Below, piece after piece: positions 38,021 through 46,352 of a DNA stretch of 64,000 nt; within the stretch, counting starts at the first letter, position 1, and each line of letters opens with the position of its first letter. The notes under the pieces are model-generated. The model was not told the DNA's origin. It worked only from the letters and a program-made list of their open reading frames with translations, and did not search any database. The stretch covers positions 124,001-188,000 of the forward strand of contig JAGWWF010000002.1 of the NCBI GenBank assembly GCA_018970445.1, written 5' to 3'. This DNA is from Alphaproteobacteria bacterium (GTDB lineage Bacteria; Pseudomonadota; Alphaproteobacteria; Sphingomonadales; Sphingomonadaceae). Made by a program: the position numbers and the translations under genes.

Positions 38021-38097
38021 GCACCCGTAGCTCAGCAGGATAGAGCGACGGTTTCCTAAACCGCAGGCCGCAGGTTCGAATCCTGCCGGGTGCACCA
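38021..38097 (+). tRNA. tRNA-Arg (anticodon CCT)
   Basis: Folds into a full cloverleaf: acceptor GCACCCG/CGGGTGC, D-arm GCTC/GAGC, anticodon loop TTCCTAA with CCT at positions 34-36, T-arm GCAGG-TTCGAAT-CCTGC, and an encoded 3' CCA. The top pair of the anticodon stem (A-C) is a mismatch. It reads AGG codons and lies between the PEP-CTERM pseudogene and the SnoaL-like gene. Confidence 0.95.
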
Positions 38098-38105
38098 TCA
38101 ATCTG

Positions 38106-38486
38106 TCAGCGTCTGGCCAGTGCCGCCAACAAGGGTGCCGCGGCGGCCGTGTCGACATATTCGCGCACCAGCACCACCTGCCCTGCCGCAATCTCGCCCA
38201 CCACACAGGCGAACAGCTGCAACGGGGTGCCGTCAGCCAATGTCCCGCGGACCACATGCTCTTCCACAAAGCCCGATGGTGTCGCTGCGCACACCACCGC
38301 TTCATAACGGAACTCGTTCACAACGGCGTGCACCTGGCGGTTGAATCGCAGCAGCAGCGCCACGTCCATGGCCGGGCCGCCGTTCTGGTGCAGGCTGAAC
38401 CGGGGCGCACACAAGGCCCGCACCGCCGCGTCATCCTCCACGGCCAGGGCATCGAACAGCCGGCGCGCCACAGCGACATTGTCCAT
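38106..38486 (-). CDS. SnoaL-like/NTF2-fold protein
   Basis: 126 residues from ATG 38486. The opening DNVAVARRLFDALAVEDDAAVRALCAPRFSLHQNGG and later VRGTLADGTPLQLFACVVGEI follow the NTF2-like pattern of SnoaL-type cyclases and related small ligand-binding proteins. No catalytic residue identifies a substrate. It lies 11 nt downstream of hrpB on the same strand and ends 8 nt from the tRNA-Arg gene. Confidence 0.7.
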   Translation of the reverse strand: MDNVAVARRLFDALAVEDDAAVRALCAPRFSLHQNGGPAMDVALLLRFNRQVHAVVNEFRYEAVVCAATPSGFVEEHVVRGTLADGTPLQLFACVVGEIAAGQVVLVREYVDTAAAAPLLAALARR

Positions 38487-38497
38487 CGTCCCATCCC

Positions 38498-40933
38498 TCA
38501 TCCCGGCTGCCCCGGTCGTTTTGCCCACAAGGTCGGCGCTGCGTCCAGCGGGTTTTCCGGCCAGGGATGCTTGGGGTATCGCCCCTTGAGTTCCTTGCGC
38601 ACCTCGGCCCAGCTGCCAGCCCAGAATCCCGGCAGATCCCGTGTCACCTGGATCGGCCGGCCCGCCGGCGAGGTGAGCCGCAAGGTGATCGGCACGTGGC
38701 CATCGCCCACCAGCGGGTGCCGCGCCAGGCCAAACAGCGCCTGCACCCGCACATCCACCGCCGGGCCGCCGTCGGCCGCATAATCAATGGCATGGCTGCT
38801 GCCCGCCGGAGTCTCCAGCCTGGATGGCGCGAACCGATCCAGCGCCTGGCGCTGCTGCCAATCCAGCCGGTTCAGCAGCGCATCCAGGAGTTGGCCATCA
38901 GACAGGTCAGACAGCCGCCGGCCCAGCAGTGGCGCCAGCCAATCGCCGAGACTGGCCAGCAGTGCGGCATCGTCACTGGCGGGCAATACCAGCCCATGCT
39001 TCGCGGCAAACGCCAGCCGGGCGCGCAGCATCAAGGCGGCATCGCCCCACGGCAACAGCGCAAGCCCGCGTTCGGACACGGCCGCCAACAGCACCTGTTT
39101 TACCCGCGCCGCATCCGGGCGCTCCACCGGCTGGCGGGCCAGGACGATGGCGCCCAGCCGGCGTTGCGTTTCTGCCATCACCCCGCTGGTGGCCGGATCA
39201 AAAGCGAACAGCGGCTGGCTCATGATGCGATCGGCCAGCTGCCGCTCCACATCGCCATGCAGGCTGGCCCCCAGCAGCAATCGCGCCCCGGCAGCGCTGC
39301 CACTGGCATCGGCCACGACGATCCATTCCTCCCGCGCCAATGGCGATTCCGCCGGCACGCTCACCGCGCGGCCACTGGCCATCAGAAAGGCCTCGCCCCG
39401 GCGCTTTGCCACGCGATCGGGATAGCCCAGGGCCAGCACTTCACCCGCGCGATCGGCCGGTGCATCGGTTTCGCTGGCCCCCACCGCCCTGGCCCAACGC
39501 AGCGCCAGTCGGCGTGCCGCCTCGGCGCGCTGCCCGCCCTCCCGCGCCCAGCCGCGCAGGCGCTGCTCCACATCGTCGCTCCGCCCGCCCAACCCGCGTT
39601 CGCCCAGCAACACGGCAATGCGTGCTGCCAGCAGGCCCAGGCCAGCCTTGCCAGCCGCAATCAGCATATGGGCCTGTGCCGGCGGCAGCGGCAGCGCTGC
39701 CATGGCTTCACCATGGGCCGTTACCCGGCCATCGGCGCCGATCGCCCCCAGTGCCAGCAGCCGCGCCCGCGCATCTGCCACGGCCACCGCCGGCGGCGGG
39801 TCGCGCCATTTCAGTTCAGCCGGATCGGGCACGCCCCAACGAGCACATTCCAGCACCAGCCCGGCAAGATCAGCCTCAAGGATTTCCGGTGGATCGAAGG
39901 GCGCGCGGCCGGCGGTTTCGGCCGCTTCCCACAGCCGGATCGCGACGCCCGGTGCCGTGCGGCCGGCACGACCGGCGCGCTGCGTCAACGCAGCCTGGCT
40001 GGCGCGCACCGTCACCAGCCGCTGCAACCCCACAGCACGATCCAGTTGTGGCCGGCGGGCAAGGCCGCTGTCCACCACCACCCGCACGCCGTCGATGGTG
40101 ATGCTGGTCTCGGCAATACTGGTCGCCAGCACGATCTTGCGGGCGCCGGGTGGCGGCGGGGCAATGGCGGCGCGCTGATCGGCCCCTTCACGCGCACCAT
40201 GCAGGCGAAACAGCGTCACATCAGCCGGCAATCGCTGTTCCAGCCGCTCCGCCGTGCGCTCGATCTCGGCCACGCCGGGCAAAAAGGCCAGAATCGAGCC
40301 GTCCTCCTCCATCACAGCCCGGCGGATCGCGCTGGCCATGGCGTCTTCCAGCCGCTGCGCCGGATCGCGGCCGATGTGGCGATGTTCCACCGGGAACATG
40401 CGCCCGGCCGATTCCACCACGGCCAGATCAGGGATGATTCCGGCAATACCGCCGCCGTCCAGCGTGGCCGACATCAGGGCCAGGCGCAGATCAGGCCGCA
40501 ATGCCTCGCGCGCTTCCAGCGTGAGCGCCAGCGCGAAATCGCTTTCCAGGCTGCGTTCATGCACTTCGTCGAACAACACGCCGGCCACCCCCGGCAGATA
40601 AGGATCAGCGACCAGCATCCGGGTAAAAATGCCTTCGGTCACCACCTCGATGCGCGTCGCTGCCGATGTGCGGCTGTCCAGCCGGGTGCGATAACCGATG
40701 GTGCGCCCGACCGGCTCGCCCATCTGTTCCGCCATGCGCTCGGCTGCCGCCCGCGCTGCCAGCCGACGCGGCGACAGCAGAATGATCTTGCCCTCGTTCG
40801 CCCAGGCCTGATCCAGCAGGGCGGGCGGCAGCGCTGTCGTCTTGCCGGCGCCGGGCGGGGCAATCAACGCCAGCGGGCGGTTGGCGGCCAGGGCGGCCTT
40901 CACTTCGGCCAGAACGGCCAGGACCGGCAGCAT
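38498..40933 (-). CDS. hrpB: ATP-dependent helicase HrpB
   Basis: 811 residues from ATG 40933, which overlaps the hemJ stop (TGATG). DEAH/RHA helicase motifs: I APPGAGKTTALPPALL, II FDEVHERSLESDF, III SATLDG, V ATSIAETSITIDGVR and VI QRAGRAGR, then a long HrpB-specific C-terminal domain ending in DLPGFWAGSWAEVRKELKGRYPKHPWPENP. Its RNA role is poorly defined. In many alphaproteobacteria rho rather than hrpB occupies the site beside hemJ. Confidence 0.95.
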   Translation of the reverse strand: MLPVLAVLAEVKAALAANRPLALIAPPGAGKTTALPPALLDQAWANEGKIILLSPRRLAARAAAERMAEQMGEPVGRTIGYRTRLDSRTSAATRIEVVTEGIFTRMLVADPYLPGVAGVLFDEVHERSLESDFALALTLEAREALRPDLRLALMSATLDGGGIAGIIPDLAVVESAGRMFPVEHRHIGRDPAQRLEDAMASAIRRAVMEEDGSILAFLPGVAEIERTAERLEQRLPADVTLFRLHGAREGADQRAAIAPPPPGARKIVLATSIAETSITIDGVRVVVDSGLARRPQLDRAVGLQRLVTVRASQAALTQRAGRAGRTAPGVAIRLWEAAETAGRAPFDPPEILEADLAGLVLECARWGVPDPAELKWRDPPPAVAVADARARLLALGAIGADGRVTAHGEAMAALPLPPAQAHMLIAAGKAGLGLLAARIAVLLGERGLGGRSDDVEQRLRGWAREGGQRAEAARRLALRWARAVGASETDAPADRAGEVLALGYPDRVAKRRGEAFLMASGRAVSVPAESPLAREEWIVVADASGSAAGARLLLGASLHGDVERQLADRIMSQPLFAFDPATSGVMAETQRRLGAIVLARQPVERPDAARVKQVLLAAVSERGLALLPWGDAALMLRARLAFAAKHGLVLPASDDAALLASLGDWLAPLLGRRLSDLSDGQLLDALLNRLDWQQRQALDRFAPSRLETPAGSSHAIDYAADGGPAVDVRVQALFGLARHPLVGDGHVPITLRLTSPAGRPIQVTRDLPGFWAGSWAEVRKELKGRYPKHPWPENPLDAAPTLWAKRPGQPG

Positions 40934-41382
40934 CAAAACGGCTTGACGATCACCAGCACGACCACGGCAAGGGTGACCAGCGAGGGGATTTCATTGGCCA
41001 AGCGCAGGCCCTTCTCGCTCACCGGCCGGTCGCCGGCGGCAAAGCGCTTCACCATGCCCACCGTCCAGTGGTGGAACCAGGTCAGGCCCACCACGAACAA
41101 GAACTTGGCCACCAGCCACAAGGGCCAGCCCAGATGAAAGCCCAGGCTCAAGCCAGCCAGCCAGCTGACGATCATGGCCGGGGACAGGATGATGCGGCGC
41201 AGGCGGCGGCAACGTTCATCCCACAACAGGGCTTCCGGCACGCCGGGGGCAACCGGATGCCAATAGACCAGGAAGCGCGGGATCATGAACAGGCCCGCCA
41301 TCCAGAAGATCACGAAGGCGACATGCAGCGCCTTCACCCATGGATAGGCCTCACCCAGCCAGTCGACGCCCCATTCAATCAC
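40933..41382 (-). CDS. hemJ: Protoporphyrinogen IX oxidase HemJ (CopD-like)
   Basis: 149 residues with four hydrophobic segments. HVAFVIFWMAGLFMIPRFLVYW with its conserved His and the Arg/Lys-rich RRLRRIILSPAMIVSW loop are HemJ features. Start is a GTG immediately after the hemE stop. HemJ carries out the penultimate haem step in bacteria lacking HemG or HemY, and its position after hemE supports that role. Confidence 0.92.
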   Translation of the reverse strand: MIEWGVDWLGEAYPWVKALHVAFVIFWMAGLFMIPRFLVYWHPVAPGVPEALLWDERCRRLRRIILSPAMIVSWLAGLSLGFHLGWPLWLVAKFLFVVGLTWFHHWTVGMVKRFAAGDRPVSEKGLRLANEIPSLVTLAVVVLVIVKPF

Positions 41383-42423
41383 TTACAACGGCTTTCGCAG
41401 CAGGTCGAACAGCCGTTCGACATGGGCGATCGGCGTGTCCTGCAGGATGCCGTGGCCCAAGTTGAACACATGCGGACGACCCGACAGTGCATGACGGATG
41501 CGGGTGACGGCCTGTTCCAGCGCTTCGCCGCCGGTGATCAGCGCCAGCGGATCAAGATTGCCCTGCACCGGCATGCCCGGCGGCAGCATGGCATCGCCCC
41601 AGGCCGGATCGACCGTTTCATCGAGGCCCACCGCATCCACGCCTGTTTCCGCCGCATAAGCGGCCAGCTTGGCGCCGGCACCCTTGGGGAAACCGATGAT
41701 CGGCACATCGGGATGGCGCACCATCAGGCGGCCAACAATATCGGCATTGGGGGCAATCACCCAGCGTTCGAACTGGGCTGGCGACAACGTGCCGGCCCAG
41801 CTGTCAAACAGCTGGATGGCCTGGGCGCCCGCCTCGATCTGGCCCGACAGATAGTCAACCGTGACGGCCACGATCTTGTCGATCAGTGCCTGGAACCGGC
41901 CGGAGTCCTTATAGGCCAGATGGCGGGTTTCGGCCTGGTCCTTGCTACCATGACCGGCCACCATGTAGGTGGCAATCGTCCAGGGGCTGCCGGCAAAGCC
42001 CAGCATCGTCACCTTGGGATCGATGGCCTTGCGCACCTTGGCGACCGTCTCATAGATCTTGGCGAAGTGGAGCGGATTGGGCGCCAACATCGAAAAATCG
42101 CCATCGTGCAGCGGCGGGGTCAACTGTGGGCCTTCACCCGGGCCGAAGCTGAGCCCCTGGCCCATGGCATGCGGCACGATCAATATGTCGGAAAACAGGA
42201 TCGCCCCGTCCATGCCGAACCGGCGCAGCGGCTGGATGGTGATCTCGGCGGCGGCATCGCTGTCATAGACCAGTTCCAGAAACCCACCCTTTTCGGCGCG
42301 CAGGGCGCGATATTCGGGCAGATAGCGGCCAGCCTGCCGCATCAGCCAGACCGGCGGCGGGTCACGGCGCTCCCCCTTCAGAACGGCGAGTAGCGGCGGG
42401 TCAATGTGGGTCTCTTCGGCCAT
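41383..42423 (-). CDS. hemE: Uroporphyrinogen decarboxylase
   Basis: 346 residues from ATG 42423 (AAGGGACATC upstream); the track's 109-residue extension runs through the origin and is rejected. PPVWLMRQAGRYLPEYRALR is the HemE substrate signature, with FSDILIVPHAMGQ, FAGSPWTIATYMV and a C-terminal FNLGHGILQDTPI. It decarboxylates uroporphyrinogen III to coproporphyrinogen III. Divergent from ppsR across the putative oriC. Confidence 0.97.
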   Translation of the reverse strand: MAEETHIDPPLLAVLKGERRDPPPVWLMRQAGRYLPEYRALRAEKGGFLELVYDSDAAAEITIQPLRRFGMDGAILFSDILIVPHAMGQGLSFGPGEGPQLTPPLHDGDFSMLAPNPLHFAKIYETVAKVRKAIDPKVTMLGFAGSPWTIATYMVAGHGSKDQAETRHLAYKDSGRFQALIDKIVAVTVDYLSGQIEAGAQAIQLFDSWAGTLSPAQFERWVIAPNADIVGRLMVRHPDVPIIGFPKGAGAKLAAYAAETGVDAVGLDETVDPAWGDAMLPPGMPVQGNLDPLALITGGEALEQAVTRIRHALSGRPHVFNLGHGILQDTPIAHVERLFDLLRKPL

Positions 42424-42617
42424 GATGTCCCTTGGCGGCAAGCCATATCGCCGGTCAAGAGCAGAGCCACACAGCCATAAACGAAAAGACATGAAAGAAG
42501 GTTGTGACTGGTAGTGGCGCGGTGAATCCTGGGGATCAAAGCTGGTGCGCACATCCATCCACAGCCAGATGCGGCAGGATCTTGCCGGATTCCGGCGAGT
42601 CGCTGCCCTTGTCCCCG

Positions 42618-42626
42618 TTATCCACA
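42618..42626 (+). promoter_or_regulatory. DnaA box, perfect consensus
   Basis: TTATCCACA, exact match to the DnaA binding consensus. The inverted near-consensus box at 42635-42643 gives a converging pair with an 8-nt gap. Confidence 0.8.
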
Positions 42627-42742
42627 GGCCTGCCTGTGGATTCTTCCGCCTGATGATGCTTCTGATCGCGCTCGGTGGCCGGAAGATGTGAAAAGCCGCT
42701 TGCTCCGATGTCCACACCGGCACTAACGCTTTGCCCTGATGC

Positions 42743-42751
42743 TTATCCACA
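42743..42751 (+). promoter_or_regulatory. DnaA box, perfect consensus
   Basis: TTATCCACA, exact consensus, in the same orientation as the box at 42618. It lies 44 nt before the ppsR GTG start and adjoins a GAGTC methylation site. Confidence 0.8.
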
Positions 42752-42794
42752 GAGTCATCCGCCGCGAAATTGCCATCGAGCCGGGCTGCTGAGC

Positions 42795-43619
42795 GTGCCG
42801 GACTCGCTGCATCTGCATCTGATCAGTGATTCCACCGGCGAAACGCTGGAATCGGTCGCCAAGGCCAGTCTGGCGCGATTCGAAGGCGCAGAGGCGGTGA
42901 AGCATTTCTGGCCGATGGTGCGCAGCGAGGGCCATCTCGATCGCATCATCACCGAAGTGGCGAAAAAACCTGGTCTGGTGATCTACACGCTCGTCGATGG
43001 GGCGGTGCGCGATCGGCTGGAGCAGCGCTGTGCCACGCTGGGCCTGCCGATGGTCTCCCCACTGGATCCAACCATTTCGGCCCTGTCCGAACTGCTGGGG
43101 CAGGCCGCCACCCGCCGGCCCGGCCGCCAGCATGTGATGGACGAAGCCTATTTCCGCCGCGTCGATGCCATCAACTACACGATGGTGCATGACGATGGCG
43201 CCCAGGCCTCCGCCGAGGATCTGCAGGAGGCCGACATCGTGCTGCTCGGTGTCTCGCGCACCTCCAAGACGCCGACCTCAATCTATCTGGCCAATCGCGG
43301 TTACAAGACGGCCAACATCCCGCTGGTTCCGCAATCACCGCCGCCACCCCATGTCTGGCAGGTCCAGGGCCCGTTGCTGGTCGGGCTGACCACCGCCACC
43401 GAACGGCTGGTCCAGATCCGTCGCAACCGCCTGCTGTCGCTGGGCCAGACCCCTGATACCGATTATGTCGATGCCGAACGCATCGATGCCGAAGTGGCCT
43501 TTGCCCGCCGGCTGTTTGCCGATCACGACATAGCGGTGATCGATGTTTCGCGCCGCAGCATCGAGGAGACCGCGGCTGCCATCATCAACCTGCACCAGGC
43601 CAGGGTCGACAGGGCCTGA
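42795..43619 (+). CDS. ppsR: Pyruvate, phosphate dikinase regulatory protein (kinase/phosphorylase, PPSR)
   Basis: 274 residues from GTG 42795; the track's upstream start adds 40 residues of origin sequence. Conserved start SLHLHLISDSTGETLESVAKA, then the P-loop-like GVSRTSKTPTSIYLA at about residue 152 that binds ADP or phosphate. Length matches the family. It regulates pyruvate phosphate dikinase (or PEP synthase) by ADP-dependent phosphorylation and its reversal. Right flank of oriC and first of a plus-strand run; its stop overlaps the maf start. Confidence 0.93.
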   Translation: MPDSLHLHLISDSTGETLESVAKASLARFEGAEAVKHFWPMVRSEGHLDRIITEVAKKPGLVIYTLVDGAVRDRLEQRCATLGLPMVSPLDPTISALSELLGQAATRRPGRQHVMDEAYFRRVDAINYTMVHDDGAQASAEDLQEADIVLLGVSRTSKTPTSIYLANRGYKTANIPLVPQSPPPPHVWQVQGPLLVGLTTATERLVQIRRNRLLSLGQTPDTDYVDAERIDAEVAFARRLFADHDIAVIDVSRRSIEETAAAIINLHQARVDRA

Positions 43620-44215
43620 TGATGCTGGTGCTCGCCAGTCAATCCGCCGCGCGCCGGGCCATGCTTGGCGCAGCCGGGGTGCCGCACGAAGCCTTGCCGG
43701 CCCATGTGGACGAGGCGGCAATCACGGCTGGACTGGTCGCCCAGGCCGCCAGCCCTGAACAGATTGCCGATGCACTGGCCGAAGTGAAGGCCCTGAAGAT
43801 CAGTCGCCAGCACCCCGGTGCGCTGGTGCTTGGGGCGGATTCAGTGGTGGTGACGGCCGATGGCACGCTGATCGCCAAGCCGGAAACCCGGTCCCGGGCC
43901 GAAGAACAGCTGAGGCAGCTGGCCGGCACCACGCACCAGCTGGTTTCGGCCGCGGTGATCTGCGAAGCCGGCAAGCCGGTGTGGCGGCAGGCTGGCGCTG
44001 CGCGGCTGACGATGCGGCCCCTGACGGATGGGTTCATCGCCCGCTATCTTGATGTCGAAGGCGATGCCGTTCTGGCCTGTGTCGGCTGCTACCGCATCGA
44101 AGGGCTGGGCGCGCAACTCTTCACCCGCATCGATGGCGATCAGTTCGTCATCCGCGGCCTGCCGCTGTTGGCAGTGCTGGCGTATCTGCGTCAGCGTGGA
44201 GTGGTGCCGGCATGA
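43619..44215 (+). CDS. maf: Maf family nucleotide pyrophosphatase
   Basis: 198 residues. LVLASQSAARRAMLGAAGV is the Maf N-terminal motif (SxSxxR), and LVLGADSVV holds the catalytic aspartate. Maf/YceF proteins hydrolyse non-canonical or modified NTPs. ATG 43619 overlaps the ppsR stop (TGATG). Gene order ppsR-maf-aroE-coaE-dnaQ is conserved beside the alphaproteobacterial origin. Confidence 0.95.
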   Translation: MMLVLASQSAARRAMLGAAGVPHEALPAHVDEAAITAGLVAQAASPEQIADALAEVKALKISRQHPGALVLGADSVVVTADGTLIAKPETRSRAEEQLRQLAGTTHQLVSAAVICEAGKPVWRQAGAARLTMRPLTDGFIARYLDVEGDAVLACVGCYRIEGLGAQLFTRIDGDQFVIRGLPLLAVLAYLRQRGVVPA

Positions 44216-45024
44216 TCGAGCCTGCGGTCGCCGGCGTGATCGGCTGGCCGATCAATCACAGCAAATCGCCGCGCATCCACCGGTTCTGGCTGGATCGGCT
44301 GGGCATGGACGGCGATTTCTGCCGCTTTCCGGTGGCACCCGCCTTGTTGCCGCAGTTTCTGGCTGCCATGCCGGCCATCGGGCTGCGCGGCGTCAATGTC
44401 ACCGTGCCGCACAAGCTGGATTGCATTGCGCAGCTTGACGCGCTGGCACCGTCCGCACGCTCGGTCGGTGCCGTCAACACCATCGTCGTGGGAAATGATG
44501 GCCAGTTGACTGGCCACAACACCGATGTGCTGGGCATTGCCGGCCCGGCACATGCCGCCATTGCCGGGCGCACGATGGTGGTGATCGGCAGCGGTGGCGC
44601 CGCCCGCGCGGCAGCCTTCGCCGCCCGCAGCAGCGGCGCTGTGGCCCTGTGGATCCAGGCCCGCAACCAGACGGACGCTGGCGCCATCCTGGCGCAAACC
44701 GGCCTGCCCGGTGGCCTGCTGCCGTGGGGCGGCAGACTGCCAGCGCACACTGGCCTGCTGTTCAACGCCACCCAGCTCGGCATGACGGGTCAGCCGCCAT
44801 TGCTTGCCGATCTGTCCACCCTGCCCGATGATGCAGTGGTGTTCGATGCCGTCTACGCCCCGCTGGACACAGCATTGCTGGCCGCCGCCCGCCACCGTGG
44901 CCTGGCCACCATCGACGGACTGGCCATGCTGATCGGCCAGGCGGCGGAGGCGTTCCGGCTGTTCTATGGTGCGCAGGCCCCGCGCCAGCATGACGATGAA
45001 CTGCGGGAGCGCTTGCTGCGATGA
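44212..45024 (+). CDS. aroE: Shikimate dehydrogenase
   Basis: 270 residues. Shikimate-binding GWPINHSKSPRIH near the start, GVNVTVPHK with the catalytic lysine at about residue 65, and an NADP domain with VIGSGGAARAAAF. It reduces 3-dehydroshikimate in aromatic amino-acid synthesis. Overlaps maf and coaE by 4 nt on each side. Confidence 0.96.
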   Translation: MIEPAVAGVIGWPINHSKSPRIHRFWLDRLGMDGDFCRFPVAPALLPQFLAAMPAIGLRGVNVTVPHKLDCIAQLDALAPSARSVGAVNTIVVGNDGQLTGHNTDVLGIAGPAHAAIAGRTMVVIGSGGAARAAAFAARSSGAVALWIQARNQTDAGAILAQTGLPGGLLPWGGRLPAHTGLLFNATQLGMTGQPPLLADLSTLPDDAVVFDAVYAPLDTALLAAARHRGLATIDGLAMLIGQAAEAFRLFYGAQAPRQHDDELRERLLR

Positions 45025-45605
45025 GCCGTACCACCATCATCGGCCTGACCGGTTCCATCGGCATGGGCAAATCCACCGTGGCGGCGATGTTCCGGCGGCT
45101 GGGCATACCGGTCTTCGATGCCGATGCCGAGGTGCGCCGCCTGCAAGGACCGGGCGGCCGTGCGCTTGCTGCCATCGAGCAGCTGTTCCCCGGCACCACC
45201 CACCCTGGCGGGCTGCACCGCGACCGGCTGGGGGCAGCGGTCTTTGGCGATCATGCCAAGCTGCGCGCCCTGGAACGCCTGCTGCATCCGCTGGTGGCCG
45301 AAGCGCAGAGTGCGTTTCTTGGCGCTCACCGCCTGAAGCCGGCCATCGTGCTGGATGTGCCATTGCTGTTCGAGAAGGATGGTTGGCGCCGTTGCCATTT
45401 CACCGTGGTGGTATCGGCACCGTTTCGCGTGCAGCGCGCCCGCGTGCTGGCGCGGCCGGGCATGACACCCGAAAAATTTGCCGGGATCCTGAAAGGCCAG
45501 ATGCCCGATCGGGAGAAGCGCCAGCGGGCGGATGTGGTGATTGAAACCGGGCGCGGCCGGCGGCACACATGGCTTGCAGTGAAATCGCTGGTTGCAGCCC
45601 TGTAG
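45021..45605 (+). CDS. coaE: Dephospho-CoA kinase
   Basis: 194 residues. P-loop GSIGMGKS at residues 11-18, DADAEVRRL (substrate-binding DAD) and LDVPLLFE in the CoA domain. Performs the last step of coenzyme A synthesis. Start overlaps aroE by ATGA. Confidence 0.96.
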   Translation: MSRTTIIGLTGSIGMGKSTVAAMFRRLGIPVFDADAEVRRLQGPGGRALAAIEQLFPGTTHPGGLHRDRLGAAVFGDHAKLRALERLLHPLVAEAQSAFLGAHRLKPAIVLDVPLLFEKDGWRRCHFTVVVSAPFRVQRARVLARPGMTPEKFAGILKGQMPDREKRQRADVVIETGRGRRHTWLAVKSLVAAL

Positions 45606-45642
45606 CGCTTGCCCTTCGCGCCGACTGCACTACATGGGTGCC

Positions 45643-46308
45643 ATGCGCGAAATCGTCTGGGACACCGAAACCACCGGCATCATGCCGGGTGATGGCCATC
45701 GCATCGTGGAAATCGGTGCGGTGGAAATGATCAACCGCACCATCACCGGGCGGACGTTCCACACCTATATCGATCCGCAACGGCCAATGCCCAAGGATGC
45801 GGAACGCGTGCACGGCCTGTCGAGCGATTTCCTGACCGGCCAGCCCATTTTCGAACAGGTTGTCGATGATTTCCTTGCCTTCATCGGCGATGCGCCGCTG
45901 GTGGCCCACAACGCCGCGTTCGACATGGAGTTTCTGAACTGGGAACTGAAACGTGCCGGGATGCCGATCGTGCCGATCAGCCGGGCCATCGACACGCTGG
46001 AGATCAGCCGCAAGGCCAACCCGGGCACCAAGCACACGCTGGACGCGCTGTGCACCCGTTATGGCATTGATCTTTCAGCCCGCACCAAACATGGGGCCCT
46101 GCTCGATGCCGAGCTGCTGGCCCGTGTCTATATCGAGTTGACCGGAGGGCGGCAGATCGGATTCGACCTTGCCAGCGATGCTGGGCAGGTGGAAACTGCG
46201 TACGAGCGGGTGAGTCTGACGCCACGTGCTCACCATGCCAGCGCGGAGGAGCTGGCAGCGCACGCCAATTTTGTGGCCGGCCTGAAGGACCCGCTCTGGC
46301 TGTCGTGA
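45643..46308 (+). CDS. dnaQ: DNA polymerase III subunit epsilon (proofreading exonuclease)
   Basis: 221 residues from ATG 45643 (or 45634); the track's start inside coaE is less likely. DEDDh exonuclease motifs: WDTETTG (Exo I), HNAAFDMEF (Exo II) and HGALLDAELL (Exo III). Provides 3'-5' proofreading to the replicative polymerase. It lies 37 nt after coaE, as commonly found near alphaproteobacterial origins. Confidence 0.96.
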   Translation: MREIVWDTETTGIMPGDGHRIVEIGAVEMINRTITGRTFHTYIDPQRPMPKDAERVHGLSSDFLTGQPIFEQVVDDFLAFIGDAPLVAHNAAFDMEFLNWELKRAGMPIVPISRAIDTLEISRKANPGTKHTLDALCTRYGIDLSARTKHGALLDAELLARVYIELTGGRQIGFDLASDAGQVETAYERVSLTPRAHHASAEELAAHANFVAGLKDPLWLS

Positions 46309-46352
46309 CTGGCAGTTGTCGCCCGTCAGCAGTCTTTAGGGAGTAGCAAGGC

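Larger units (their letters stand above)
42424..42794. other. oriC: Putative chromosomal replication origin (oriC)
   Basis: 371 nt between hemE and ppsR, the position of the origin in Caulobacter and other alphaproteobacteria. It has two perfect DnaA boxes TTATCCACA (42618-42626 and 42743-42751) and two near-matches: CCATCCACA (42555-42563) and GAATCCACA on the minus strand (42635-42643). A purine- and A-rich stretch near 42465-42505 may be the unwinding element. Five GANTC sites fall in the region. No CtrA-type TTAA-N7-TTAA site was seen. Function is inferred from location and boxes. Confidence 0.82.

Noticed and set aside
37201-38097. Mobile-element insertion at tRNA-Arg explaining the broken PEP-CTERM gene
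   Set aside because: No integrase, direct repeat of the tRNA 3' end or foreign composition seen nearby; the break is a single codon.
38567-41137. 856-residue plus-strand ORF opposite hrpB
   Set aside because: Antisense shadow; no recognisable motif and conflicts with intact hrpB and hemJ.
42424-42750. N-terminal extension of HemE across the origin region
   Set aside because: The 109 extra residues have no HemE similarity; ATG 42423 has a good ribosome site and gives the normal length.
42675-42794. Upstream start of PPSR in the ORF track
   Set aside because: The added 40 residues overlap a DnaA box and are not family-like; GTG 42795 begins the conserved SLHLHLISDSTGETL.
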